Source of the DNA: Polydactylus sextarius
Taxonomy: Eukaryota; Chordata; Actinopteri; Polynemidae
NCBI GenBank assembly: GCA_016801845.1
Contig: CM028915.1
Coordinates: 14,027,501-14,091,500, forward strand
Reading direction: 5' to 3'
Length of the DNA: 64,000 bases
Each line of letters opens with the position of its first letter. The stretch's first letter is position 1. Made by a program: the position numbers and the translations under genes. Shown here piece by piece: positions 9,431-60,949 of this stretch. The notes under the pieces are model-generated. The model was not told the DNA's origin. It saw only the letters and a program-made list of their open reading frames with translations, and searched no databases.

Positions 9431-12400
9431 GCCAAGTCCAAATCTCTGTTCTCTCTCGCTCTCGTTCTCATGAAGCACTGGCTCGCCACGAACACTTCTT
9501 TTTTCCCTTTTTTTTTTTTTTTCTATCTGTAATGAAGCAAAAAGGCGATGCCAGCTCAGCCTGCGTATCAGGCATCGTTCTGCTTTGCCAAACCCACAAA
9601 AAAGAAAAAAACAAAACAAAACAAATCCCACTACTGTAGATTCATTTAAACAGTTGAGATGATTGGATTACATTGGGTGGTGAAAGGTGTGGTTGACACA
9701 GTTGGAACTTCATCACCGCAGTGTCAGCAAGCTCCACTGCTCAATGGTAGGAGCTATCCAGAGTTATTAGTACATAGCTGGCAGAAAAAAGGGCTATTTT
9801 AGGAAAGCGATCATAAAAATCTAACTCTAAATCCATCAACATCATATTTCACCACCTTTTGTGAGAAGCATGCATACATACTGCATTACCAATGTATACT
9901 TTGAAGTAGAATCTATTGCAACAGCTCTAAAACATACTTGACGTTAAAGAGACAGTCAGTCAAGTTCTGTTACACGAAGAGAAGTAGTTGTGGGTGGCGT
10001 GGGCCGATTAAGTTTATTTTTGGTGTCTTTATACAATGTTGCTTTGTCCTTTGATGTGCAGAGCACCATTTCCCTCCCATTAGAGTGTAATAAATCACCT
10101 TTTAGATATGGGCTCTGATCGCAATTCCTCTCTTTTACAGGCCTTTGATGGTCATTACTCTTTTAACAGGCCCTAAATATAGGTCTAAAAATGGCAGACT
10201 CCACATGGCCCTCATTTCTAATTCACACATCTGTCCTCGTTTAGTCGCCATTTTGTCGTTGTGAATATAGAGCGCTATAATACCTCCTCAGGGGGCTCAT
10301 ATTCTGATTGCCAAAAAAAGACTGACCAGTTTTAAAATACATTTTCTTCCATCTATCACTGTTTTGATTCAGGAGAAATGGTTCCAGAATAGTATAGCTT
10401 TACGTTTACAATTAGCACGTCTGAAAATGTATTTTGGCAGACTATGCCCACCGCTTCTACGTTATGTTTTTCTGGGTCAGTGCTTCAAACTTTCGGGTCA
10501 CATATAATTTATAAAATTGACTCTACATGTAGACGAGCTGCAGATGTTGACAGTTCGGGTGTTAACTGGTTAGTCCAGTTTTATTTTCCTCAGATACTTT
10601 TTCATGAAATGTAAATGGCTGGTGTTGTTTAGAAGTTCCAAAGCCTAATTTTATTTCTTTGGACACGTTAAAACGGCCAACGAGAGATTTAATGATCACT
10701 TGTTTTGGCAGATGGTGCAAGTTAAATAGAAATCTGCACGATAAACCTGCTCATATTGCTGTGAAAGCTTATGCTTAGTTTGCATTGTTTTTTGGTCGTA
10801 AAGCTTATTTTGACTGATTTGGGAATCCTCTCGCGCTTCACTCTGTAATACTGGAAACAAAGCGTGCATTGAGAGCCAGTTGAGAATTCTTGCTTTTTTT
10901 TTTTTTTTTTTTTTTTATGGGCGGGTGTTTTATAGGATCACAGATCTTCATTTCTCTCATCTAAGACAAAACAATGGATGCTTATATCACACAGTAAATC
11001 CAGTTTAGAAACACTAAAATTGTCCCAATAAAGCGAGACTGACATCCCTAAACGATGAAAGGCTAAATCACTGCAGAGATTTCCATCTCTGACACCTTGG
11101 TGCTGTTTTCCCTCACAGTGTGGAAATGTGTTGTGTTGTGTGAGTGTCCGTCTGCTTTATGGATCTCTGTATCTCAGCTTCCTCATGCTGAGATTAGATC
11201 AGAAATCAATACATATCAGCCTGGGGTGCATGGATGGCACTTCTCACTGTCAAAATGATTTAAAGTTTAAAACCTGAAGCGCTTTAAGGATGAAGTGATT
11301 CTGATGGCCCAAGTTAACCTGCTGTATCTCAACCCGACTCTTAAGTTAAGGGAATAGTTTGACATTTGAGGAAATATGCTTATTTGCTTTCTCGCGAGGG
11401 TGATGAGAAAATGAATACCACCTCAGCCGGCAGTGGGTTCACTTAGCTTGGCATAAAGACTGCTAAAAGGGAGAAACAGCTTTCCTCTGTACACTTTTTA
11501 TTTGTATTCTGATTCATTTGTATTATATATAGACAAAACCAGACGAGTTGTCTCCTCCTGTATCCAGTCTCTATGCTAAAAGCTAAGTTAATTGGCTGCT
11601 GGCTTCAGTTCTGAGAACAGCAACTATCTCCTCATCTAACTTTCAGCTCTCAAACACAAGCGCATTCACAACGATTTGAACTTTTCCTTTACAATCTTTG
11701 TTACACCAGATGGCAAGTTTCAAATGCATTTTTCATACCAGCTGGAAAAAAACACTGTAACGAATACTGTAGATTAGGAACAAAATTAGTATGTTGCATA
11801 ACTTGATGCATTGAGAGCTGAAGGAAACTGAAAATAGTGAGAATGAAGAACAATAATGATGATGAGGGTGATGATGGTGGCCACTGCTCCCAAATTGATG
11901 AAATATCTGTCAGAAGCGTTCGGGTCTCCCCAGGTCTCATTAATAACTGAAAGTGCAGTCTCTCTCCTGTGGTATTTAGCTCTCATGTTCGCTGGAACTA
12001 CTTATGCTGGGAAACTAAAATGTTAAGAGTGGAAGAAGTGAGCGAGATGAAAGATGAAAGAAAGAGAAAGCACAACAGGCGACACTGGAGAGCGCGGTGT
12101 GGTGCTCATTAATAATGTTGCACGATGTTATGAATTTACCATGGTGGCTTGTGTCGGGGTGAGAGGTCTCGGTGGAAAGTTTTACAGAGGCTGGAAGAAA
12201 GGAGAGCTACCCAGGCTAAGGTTTAGTTGAAAAAGGATTGGGAAAATATAAGACAGAGGAGAAGGAGTGTGTGTGACTGATAATGTATACACACAAATTA
12301 GATAACTTAAGTGTGAAAATAAGGCTCATGTCTCTAAACACACTTACACACACACACACCTTCTGTTGTAAAACTTAAAAGAACACTGGTGTTGCCTTCA

Positions 12401-12446
12401 CACTCATTCATTGTCTTCCTTTGTCCGCTTGTCAGGGTCATGCTCC
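9431..12446 (-). other. Expanded spacer between mir-27b and mir-24
   Basis: 3 kb on the microRNA strand. It contains a (T)n tract at about 10887-10917, a foldback repeat at about 11340-11690 and a unique-looking island at about 9990-10310. No coding exon was found. Confidence 0.6.
11340..11690. mobile_element. Foldback MITE-like repeat with long imperfect inverted ends
   Basis: The left half reads gggaatagtttgacatttga ... ctttctcgcgaggg ... cttagcttggcataaagact. The right half, reverse-complemented, repeats the same order (agccagcagccaattaact, tagcttttagcatagagact, and a weaker match toward the outer end near 11640-11690). The arms are each about 130-150 bp around an AT-rich centre. The sequence type is an abundant percomorph interspersed repeat known to me from memory; I cannot name the family. 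The 2.3-2.5 kb fragment is probably related. Confidence 0.65.
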
Positions 12447-12525
12447 CCTCAGGTGCAGAACTTAGCCACTGTGAACAAAGAGGAAATCAATCACTGTTCA
12501 CCAATCAGCTAAGCTCTGTGCCTGG
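12447..12525 (-). ncRNA. mir27b: mir-27b precursor hairpin
   Basis: On the - strand, TTCACAGTGGCTAAGTTCTG(C) at 12475-12455 is identical to miR-27b-3p and continues ACCT as in the longer mature form. AGAGCTTAGCTGATTGGTGA(AC) at 12517-12496 is identical to human miR-27b-5p as I recall it. The two arms pair along their length around a loop of about 20 nt, and CAGG/CCTG closes the base. It sits 373 nt downstream of mir-23b (3p start to 3p start). Confidence 0.97.
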
Positions 12526-12754
12526 CTGGAGAGAGGATACAAAAACTGGCTGTCTGGCTGACTGTCATGTACACATGCACACGCACACACACAAACATAC
12601 ACTCTCTTATAAAACATCCACATCAAGACCCTCCGGTTCCCTCATCATCGTTTCCATCTTGTCTGCACTTTCAAATCATCAGCTTCTCAAACACAATCAA
12701 ACACACTCTTAAATAATCATGTCTTCTTTAGTTTTAAGTTTCTGCGGGAGTGTA

Positions 12755-12756
<2 letters not shown>

Positions 12757-12793
<37 letters not shown>
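12757..12793 (+). repeat. (GT)n microsatellite beside mir-23b
   Basis: About 18 GT units ending 26 bp from the base of the mir-23b hairpin. On the transcribed (-) strand this is (CA)n between mir-23b and mir-27b. Confidence 0.95.
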
Positions 12794-12794
<1 letters not shown>

Positions 12795-12818
12795 TTGCCA
12801 TAGCAGCCGGGTGGGTCA

Positions 12819-12893
12819 GGGCTGTGTGGTAATCCCTGGCAATGTGATTTTATCATAAGTCACAAATCAGCACGCCAGGAACCCTCACAGCCC
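12819..12893 (-). ncRNA. mir23b: mir-23b precursor hairpin
   Basis: On the - strand, ATCACATTGCCAGGGATTAC(CAC) at 12848-12826 is identical to miR-23b-3p. The 5p arm GGGTTCCTGGCGTGCTGATT at about 12884-12865 differs from human miR-23b-5p by one base (CGTG for CATG). GGGCTGTG and CACAGCCC close the stem, giving a 75-nt precursor. It is the first member of the cluster in transcription order, 3.3 kb downstream of the AOPEP stop codon. Confidence 0.97.
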
Positions 12894-13387
12894 AGACATA
12901 AAAGAACAAGATCTCTATCCTCCCTTTTTTTCCCTCTTTCTGCCCACATCCTCAAGTCCAGCTCCAGTCCACTGCTAACTTGCACCACTCACAAGTCCAA
13001 AATCTCTAACTTTCTTTGTTCCTCCTCCCTCATGTCTGCCATCAGAACGCAGTAGTGAACAGACCAGAACCTGTAGATCCTCTCTCTCTCTCCCACTATT
13101 TCCTTGGTTACCCCTCTCCTCGTCTCCCATTCGCCACGCTCGGCTAACCCGGTGATATGCCCCTCATTAAGCGGATCAAGAGGGATTCCAGAGGCATGTA
13201 CCAGGGGAAGAAAAGAATGAGAGAGCAAACAGGGAGGGGAAAGGAAAGGGAAAAAAGACAGGGAGAGACCACCCTTCTCCTCAAAGGGTTGTGCTTTTTA
13301 GGTTTAAAAACACGTGCACCTTGACAGACATGTTGTTTTCAGTTAAAAACCTTTTGGTCTGCCTCGACCTGATCACACTCCACAGAC

Positions 13388-13422
<35 letters not shown>

Positions 13423-13863
13423 CGAGAGAGACAGAAAGGGTACATGGAGGACTGTTCTACTTAAGAGAGGACAATGGGGGAACACAAACTGAGCAGTAAA
13501 ACATAAATCCATCTCCCCATAGTGCAAAATGCAATAGCAGTGAGGAGGTCTGTTCATCCATCATTTTAATTGGAGAGAGATCTGGACCTGAGCTCAGCTG
13601 ACCAGCATGATCCATCGGTGTTTACAGAGGTTTGTTTGGTTCAGTCCAATGGGAAGCAAAAGTAAAAAGCAAAAAAAGTTTGGATATTAATCTCTAAATG
13701 CTTAGTTTCTTCTATTGTTTTTCTTTTTGTTCTTTGCTGCCCCATTTCACTCCTGTGTTTGTGGTGAGTCTCCATCAGGAGGTGTAGCAAGGTGGTGAAG
13801 GATGATGACAAGAGATCTGCAGGCACAGACAGATAGGCGCTACATATGTGTGTGCTGTATGTG

Positions 13864-13868
<5 letters not shown>

Positions 13869-13899
<31 letters not shown>
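13869..13899 (+). repeat. (GT)n microsatellite
   Basis: Perfect GT run of about 15 units; similar runs lie at 13391-13420 and 13984-14007. Confidence 0.93.
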
Positions 13900-13900
<1 letters not shown>

Positions 13901-15193
13901 GGAGAGATTTATCAGGACTAAGCCAGATGCCGAGCATTTGTCTAGAAAGCTTTTCACATCCTGTTCAAATGCATAAAGCTGTCTGTGTGTGTGTGTGTGT
14001 GTGTGTTTGATACGATATAAGATAAAAGGCTGTCTTGTAGTGGCTTGGGCCGGGGCTAAAAAAGGATTTAGTGCTGTAAGTCACTCAGGTTGATGTGGAC
14101 AAGTATTTAGCAGTGCCTCTTGACGCAGCCCGTGTTGACCAAGGTCACAGACACATTGTTTGACCTAATACTCAGTGAATTGGGGGCAGTCTAGATAATA
14201 ACACAGCTGGTTGATTTCAGAATGACTCTGAAAGAAATGGTGTGACATAAAGAAATCAGACTAGACTCAGATTTAATCTTATATCGTAAAGCTCAATGCT
14301 TTTTTTTCTACTTTTGCACTCTGTCTGAACCCTTTTAACTGTTTTAGAAGAAGACAGGTTAAAGATATTCAGTATTTTAAATTTGTGGGTCTGTTTGCTG
14401 AACTTTTCCTTGTGATGTCTCAGTCAATAAAATTTGATTGGACTTAACACTGACAATCTTGATAATTATCTGATGATGTTGATATTTTTTCATGTAAATA
14501 TTCTAAACACTTGTTGATTACAGCTTCATACATAACATATTTGTTACTTTTACATTGAAACTTTTCGTTTTTTTCATTTTTGATTTACGCATTGATTTGC
14601 CTGGGGACACTTGTTGCACCTTTCATCCTGCCAAAAGCTTTTAAATTGAACTAAAACACAGGAAAAGAAATATTTAAAATTGTTACAAAATACAATTTAA
14701 ATGATATTTTATTTAATAGACATTAACACAAGTAATTTCAGAATATTATAGCATTGTATCCATAGTGCTCCACTGTACTGTTCAGTTGCTTTGAAGAATA
14801 GTCACTGTGCTTGAATTGTTGAGCCAAGATCCATGTAATTGCCTGCTCTCGTTATTCAAAGGTTAGTGTCAGTAATACCAAGGCTGTTATGAAAAGATCA
14901 GCAGCTTCAAAGAGACCTGTCTTCAGTCCGGTCCTCCCTTCCGCTCTCTCTTCCTCCCTTTTTTCTATCTCGTCTGTCTAAACCATAAATTTCTGTCTTC
15001 CTTACATTTAGTGTGAGACCAATAAACCCCTCACTGTTTTGAGTCATTCAAAAGCCTGTCGGCTGGACAGTTGTGGTAATGTATACACACACCGTTACAC
15101 ACACGGGAGGAATTTCAAGGTCAAGAGTATAAAAATCACCCCCATCGTGTAGAGTCCATCCTGAGCCCCCTCAGAAAATGCTTGCTGACCCGT

Positions 15194-15208
15194 TCTCTCT
15201 CTCTCTCC

Positions 15209-15270
<62 letters not shown>

Positions 15271-15276
15271 GTCTCT
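15194..15276 (+). repeat. (CT)n microsatellite, slightly interrupted
   Basis: About 80 bp of CT dinucleotides with CCGT and CTGTCT interruptions. It gives spurious Arg-Glu frames on the - strand. Confidence 0.95.
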
Positions 15277-15591
15277 TGTTTGAGGAACACATTCCCGAAT
15301 TCCTTCTCTGACAAACACATCCTGACGGTACTGCTGTGAAACCACGGAAAAGGCCCCATTCTGAGTCTACAAACACGCATATGTGCACACACACACGAAT
15401 AGATACACACTCAATGGGCTCAGGAAGGAATGTGCAGCATAGGTAGCCAAGTGATTCAAGTGTGGACTGTCCGCTGGGGCAAACAGAATCAGAATCAATC
15501 CAACACAAAGCTTTCTTATACAGAAACCATTTTAGACGTAAAGGTCAGACATGAGATAAAAAATATTGACTTTAAAATGTAGAAATAGTTT

Positions 15592-15623
<32 letters not shown>

Positions 15624-15705
15624 AAAAATTGAAGAATAACAATAATTAGCCTGACATTTTAATGTCAAATGATTGGATGATATGTGGGAAATTCTGCCGC
15701 CGAGC

Positions 15706-15711
15706 TTTATT
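15706..15711 (-). terminator. Candidate AOPEP polyadenylation signal
   Basis: AATAAA on the - strand, 422 nt after the AOPEP stop codon. If used, the microRNAs would need read-through, a longer alternative transcript or their own promoter. Hexamer evidence only. Confidence 0.4.
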
Positions 15712-16132
15712 ACACTGATATGTTATTGGTTCTTATCGTCACAGATGGTTCAAATATGAAACACCAGCCAATTAAAAGGCAGTTTGTTTTAAACTGAAAT
15801 GTGAATGTGAAGCAACTGAAAACCCCGAGCAGATAACTTGGAATCTTATTTTGTAAACCTTCACTAATATTATTTTTATATTTCTGATTCAGCCTGTTAA
15901 GTAACTTGCTGATGTAACCTCTGTCCATATTCAGTACTGATTTTAAATTCTGATGAAATGAGACGTTGAGAGAAATGAATGCAAAAAGAAGATGAAAATT
16001 TCAGCATTTTGGTGCATATTGCATTTTAGTTTAACTGACAGAATAACACCAGAGACGCGAAACGGCACGAGACGCAGCACAGAAGACAATGAAGTCAATG
16101 AAAAAGTAAAAGATGAGACTTCACCTCTGATT

Positions 16133-56159
<40,027 letters not shown>

Positions 56160-57819
56160 CTGGAAAGACAAATGACAGACAGAGAAGATGAACCAGAGGG
56201 ATAAAGTCAGATATAAATCATAAAAGAAAGGAAAATAGTAAGGGATTAAAAAAAGGGAAAAAGATCAAAAGATTGATGAATAGTAGTTAGTGGAACATAG
56301 TTTTTCCCAATAAAAGAGGCTCAGGATGTAAAAGAGAGACAAGTAAATACAGAGGACACAACAGGAGGTAAGTGTGAGAAAAACAAAAGTATTGGTTAAG
56401 AGGAAATAATAACCCATGAGAGATGAATACAGACCTCCAAAAAGATGAAAGACCTAGTTAGGCAATGTTCCACACCTATGATTACAGAAAATTTAGCCTG
56501 AACACGCAAAGTAAAACAAACCAACACGTGTGGAGCACTAATGAGTAAGGGAGTCACTTACTGCCCATCCCTTTCTGTATCTTCTAAATTATGTTTAGCA
56601 AAGGACAGCTTACTCATCAAGCATCCTTGCCAAACTGAAGTCCCCTGCTCAAACAATAAGAAAAAAAAACATTATGTTCTCTGTACTAAAACTGTAAACT
56701 AACAGTGGGTAACATAAGTCAAATAAGATTTGCAATTTTGAGAGGTTTTCTGCAATTTTTACAGATTTATCTAGACAGGGTGGCTTTACAACTCCAACTA
56801 CAACTCTTTCACTTTGCTTTGTGATTTAAATGTGGCTTGAAAAGCACTGCTGCAAATTTTTAGTTAAAGAGGGTTTAGAAGTTGTCATGATTTCTTTTTT
56901 TTTCCATGAGAAAACATAATTATAAAGCAAATCCTTACCCTTTCAGCATCTTTCTGGAGATGGCTACATACAGGATATATGACATAAACTGTATTTAGAA
57001 AATCATAAGTGTCTCTGATTCATCTCTGTCTGTGATTCATTGGGTAATCAAGTTAATTCTCACAAGGAAATTAAATGTATGGTTATGGTTAAGATAATAT
57101 TTTAAATTATATGAATCTGATGTAATGCTGTATGCAAATATAGCAACTGGTGTTTGCCTCTATGTGCTCAAAGGAACAGATGATATATGTATACAACACT
57201 TACATACTAAAATACACAAAACTTGAAATTACCCATAGTGATACCAAAGATAAGTGGTTATTTTTGCTTCTACAGAGGGATAAAACAGCATCGCAACAGT
57301 GTCATTAAGCTCTTTAGCCAACGAGAACACTATCAGAGCTCTGAGCCAACCAAAATTTAATGGGGGGAAATAGTTAGCAAATGTGACTTGGTAAATACTA
57401 TTCTACAGTATATACTGTAGATAATGGTTTTTCCATAATGTTAATTTTTGATATCTGATTTTAAAAAGTCTAAATTAGTACTTTTGGTTCTTACCCTCAA
57501 CTTCCCCTTTCTTCTCCATTAAGGTGGTAAATTTTAGGTTTGATGAATGTTTGGAAAGTTTTCTTCACTGCAAAATGCCTGCCAGCACTGAATACTGAGC
57601 TGCTAAAATAAGATTGGCACAGTACCACACCACATTCAGATACCAGAGTATGTCAAGTGAGCCTACAGCTATGCTATTGGTTCGGTGAGGCTATAAAATA
57701 TAAAATTATACTACATCCTAATTACAGAAACACCAACATGTTGTCAATGATTGCTAACATGATAATATTAAGAATTATATGAAGGTATAATGTATAATGT
57801 ACATTACAGTTTCTTCAAA

Positions 57820-58071
57820 TACAGACGTGGACAGATTTGTTGGTACTCTTCCACAATAAATAAAAAAAGCACAAGAATCTGAGATAAATTGAAACAAATA
57901 AAACATTTAATGGAATTCCTTATTATTTCTATATTCCATATATATCCATAATTAATACAAATCAGAATTTGTTTTTGATTGTTGATTCAGTTGAACATTT
58001 TATACAAATTAAACAAATGAAATATGCATGGACAAAAAAGAGGGTTACCAACAAATTTGCCCACATCTGTA
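57820..58071. mobile_element. Non-autonomous Tc1/mariner-type MITE
   Basis: Left end acagacgtggacagatttgt then tggtactct (57821 on) is matched by the reverse complement of the right end, tacagatgtgggcaaattt then gttggtaaccct, with about four mismatches in 30. TA dinucleotides lie at both ends (57820-57821 and 58070-58071), as expected for TA target duplication. Length is about 250 bp and no transposase frame remains. The interior (ggacaaaaaagagggttacc) resembles a Tc1 family common in fish. Confidence 0.8.
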
Positions 58072-58164
58072 GCAGGTTTAAACATGTGCTTCACAGCACA
58101 ATACGCAAAGTACAACTGAAGATGATGATTGTTTTAGATGACAAATTGAGTGACCACCAAAATT

Positions 58165-58276
58165 AATATGACTCATCTGGAAGGGAACATTACTGTGTAC
58201 CAGATTTCATGGAAATCCATGAAACAGTGATATAAAAATAGATTTTTCACTTCCACAAATGTCAATCTGCTGGTAG
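58165..58276 (+). repeat. Percomorph interspersed repeat fragment
   Basis: accagatttcatggaaatcc, then cacaaatgtcaatctgctgg tagc, correspond from memory to the same abundant repeat as at 45.5 kb (aatttcatggcaatccatcc ... cacaaatgtcaacctcatgg). It abuts the duplicated segment. Confidence 0.55.
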
Positions 58277-58277
58277 C

Positions 58278-58480
58278 AGGTATTTTTATGAACGCTTTCC
58301 TTGTGTGCTTGATATATGGTTTTACTACAGTAATGTAATGAACAGGTCTACTTGACATACATCCCAACCACAACAGTGACATTTGGAAATCCTGGCACAA
58401 AAGCTGTGGAAATGGAAACTTGGAATGTCAAATTGAGTTTCCCTGAGTTGCTGCATTATATTAATAGTATGAAGGTGCTG
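58278..58480. repeat. Tandem segmental duplication, copy B (intron part)
   Basis: Partner of 55631-55836, for example tttccttgtgtgcttgatat, ggttttactacagtaatgta, atttggaaatcctggc, cttggaatgtcaaattgag and tttccctgagttgctgcat. The sequence between this block and the pseudo-exon no longer aligns by eye. Confidence 0.85.
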
Positions 58481-58670
58481 GATAATTCAGTACAGTGGTA
58501 CTTTCATTTCTAGTGGCAGTAAGTTTCTTACTCTGTGGTAACTTCTTCAAGATGGCCACAACAAACTGGGTTTCAAAAGTTGGCTAAAAGTTTTCATCTA
58601 CCTGCGGTGACAGCCTAAAAAAGTTAACATGGAGTGCACTACAAGTACAACAATCATTAGGCAGGGATCG

Positions 58671-58812
58671 CACTGTACTTGTTGTGCTTGGGCCCGGATA
58701 ATGTCGTTCAGGTAAGCAGTAAAGCCCTCACTCAGCATTTCCAATAACCAAAAAGTGGACAATTTCATGGCACATCCTGGACCCAGACAGGATGTGCTCT
58801 CCTGAATTGGGA
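58671..58812 (-). pseudogene. Decayed duplicate of the AOPEP zinc-site exon
   Basis: Reads GSRMCHEIVHFLVIGNAE then stop in one frame, and EMLSEGFTAYLNDIIRAQAQQ in another, against GSRICHEIAHSWFGLVIG ... EWISEGFATYLEDIIWAQAQQ in the working exon. About 28-30 bp covering the GARDWTEEW region are missing, which shifts the frame. The HEXXH motif and a GT after CAACAA survive. The 5' part of the exon (PHIIFLSQSVL) is not recognisable. It lies 2.7 kb upstream, in transcription order, of the intact exon. Confidence 0.88.
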
Positions 58813-59262
58813 TGAGAAGTAATGAAATCACCAAAACCAGTGGGATATATGATTTGGTAACCATGAATGAATGAGGAACATTTCATGTTAATATACCAAA
58901 AACCTGTTAAACTACTTAAGATATTTGTTTCAACAGCATCCATGTAATGAGTGATATTATTATTAACTATTAATTATTATTAACTAAAACGTTCATACTC
59001 CAGACTCTCAGCCACACACAGACACAGGACAACAGCACATGACTTTTAACCATGAGACAGCGCTGGTAGAACAGGACTAATCGGTGTGTTCTGTCAAAGC
59101 CAAGGTCATGGCTGAAGACTTTTCTGGAGCATTCTTTACTTCTTTCTTATGTAACAGGCTCTGTCTACCCTGAGGGGCTTAGGGCTGCCTGTGTGTGAGA
59201 TGCAGACTGTTCTTCAACAGAAGAATGAGAAAGAGGTCACAAAGGTGCAAATGAATGGTCTC

Positions 59263-59286
59263 TCTCTCTCTCTCTCTCTCTCTCTC
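59263..59286 (+). repeat. (CT)n microsatellite
   Basis: About twelve CT units. Confidence 0.9.
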
Positions 59287-60949
59287 CTGGCCTATATAAC
59301 AACACTGGACTGTCTAGAGTTTCTTTCACACTAGATCTTAAGTGTCCCAACCAACATTGACCTGATATTGGTGAGAGAATTTATTGCAAACTGCAGGGAC
59401 CTGCTGAAAAGTTCTTTTTTAAATTGTCACATTGCACTCTAAATAGTCACTGAGTGCAAAAAATATGTTCAACTCAGCATTAAATGACTACACTTAAGCA
59501 TCAAAACCCCACATGTTGTATTTCCTTGCATATAGGCATGAAGAGTGGTCCCTCTGGCTCCCAAGACACAGTAGCTACAATTACTACACCTGTTGGTTTG
59601 ACAGTTTACTCCCATAGCTGCAATAAGAGCACATATTGGTGCCATTGATGAATTATAGTAAGCTGTAAAATGAGCTGCTCTCATCAAACAAAGATTAGCA
59701 TCTTAAAACAACAGATGACAGAAGACTTATTTTCTGTCCTTGCCATAACCTAATTATGGTGACAAGCTAAGTCAATTATAAAGGAAAACAGTGGGTAAAG
59801 ACATAGGTTAGACGCAATGTGCCAGACAGTCTATTATGGAGAAAAACAAAATTGGATATCTGAACAACACAACTACACTTTATTTCCCTGAGGATTGTTT
59901 TATCAGATAGAAGGCATCCCATTGCCCTCTGTTATTTAGAAACATGTCAACATCATACAGTAGGGTCTTATGGGCATCATTTCCGAGACAGCATCTCAAA
60001 TCTAATCCTATGTTTTTCCTGATTACACAAACAAAGGCTCTCGCTGGAGCAGGAGATGCTAACATTAGCTTTATGAGTTTCTTTGTAGCCTAATCTTATT
60101 CCCCCACAATTGGATAAGCATGCCTTTGTTGTCAGTTCCAGCAGTACGTTTGTGTGTGTGAGCGAGTGAGTGTGAAACACAAAGACAGCCTTTCAGAGAC
60201 GGCACTTGCACATGCTCCTCTGAGGGAGGCGGAATCCATCACTACAGTGACAAATAGTGTCATCCCACCATGGAGGGGATGAATAACAACAGCATCTTTC
60301 ATGTTCACTGATACACTGACTGACATTAGCTGACATCAGGGACCTGTCAGGGATACAGGGATGAGGAGACATTCACACACACTAATGCATATATATTACC
60401 TGCGTATGAGCCCACACCTTTCATCTCCACTATAGATCAGAATGTAAGACTGGCAGACAGGATGAATGTTTGAGTAGGATCAGTCTACAGTTTCAACACT
60501 GTTTTCAAATAAATTATTAGAGGTTAGTTGTAAGAAATTATAGCATATTGTGGTTCTTAATTCTCTATTTTTCAAATTAGCAAATGTGACTTAAACAATA
60601 ACAAAACAATAAATAATCAATTGACTAAAGTTACTGATTACAGCAACAATTGCAGTCACAGCAACATTAACTGGTAAATTTCCAAAATTCTCAGAAATTG
60701 TGCACATTCATTACAACCTGAAATACAATTTTAGGTTCACATCATTGTATCACACACTTGTTGACATCCTACACTCAAAACATTCACAAAATTTGTATAT
60801 ATTTATATATACATAATATTTATATAATACCAAATTGCTCTGCTGGTTTTGTGATGCTGCAATACCAGAGGGTTTTTTAAAGTGCATGGTAATAAACTTT
60901 AAACAACATTCGTCCCACCTCAAAAGCTAAGCTATTGTGGTGCAGTTAA

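Larger units (their letters stand above)
12894..16132 (-). other. AOPEP 3'UTR and sequence leading to the microRNA cluster
   Basis: Carries GT tracts at 13391-13420, 13869-13899 and 13984-14007, a long CT tract at 15194-15276, a T run at about 15594-15619, and a candidate AOPEP poly(A) signal at 15706. Open frames here are translations of the CT and GT tracts. Confidence 0.6.

Noticed and set aside
15095..15508. 137-codon open frame with Arg-Glu repeats
   Set aside because: It is a translation of the (CT)n tract at 15194-15276.
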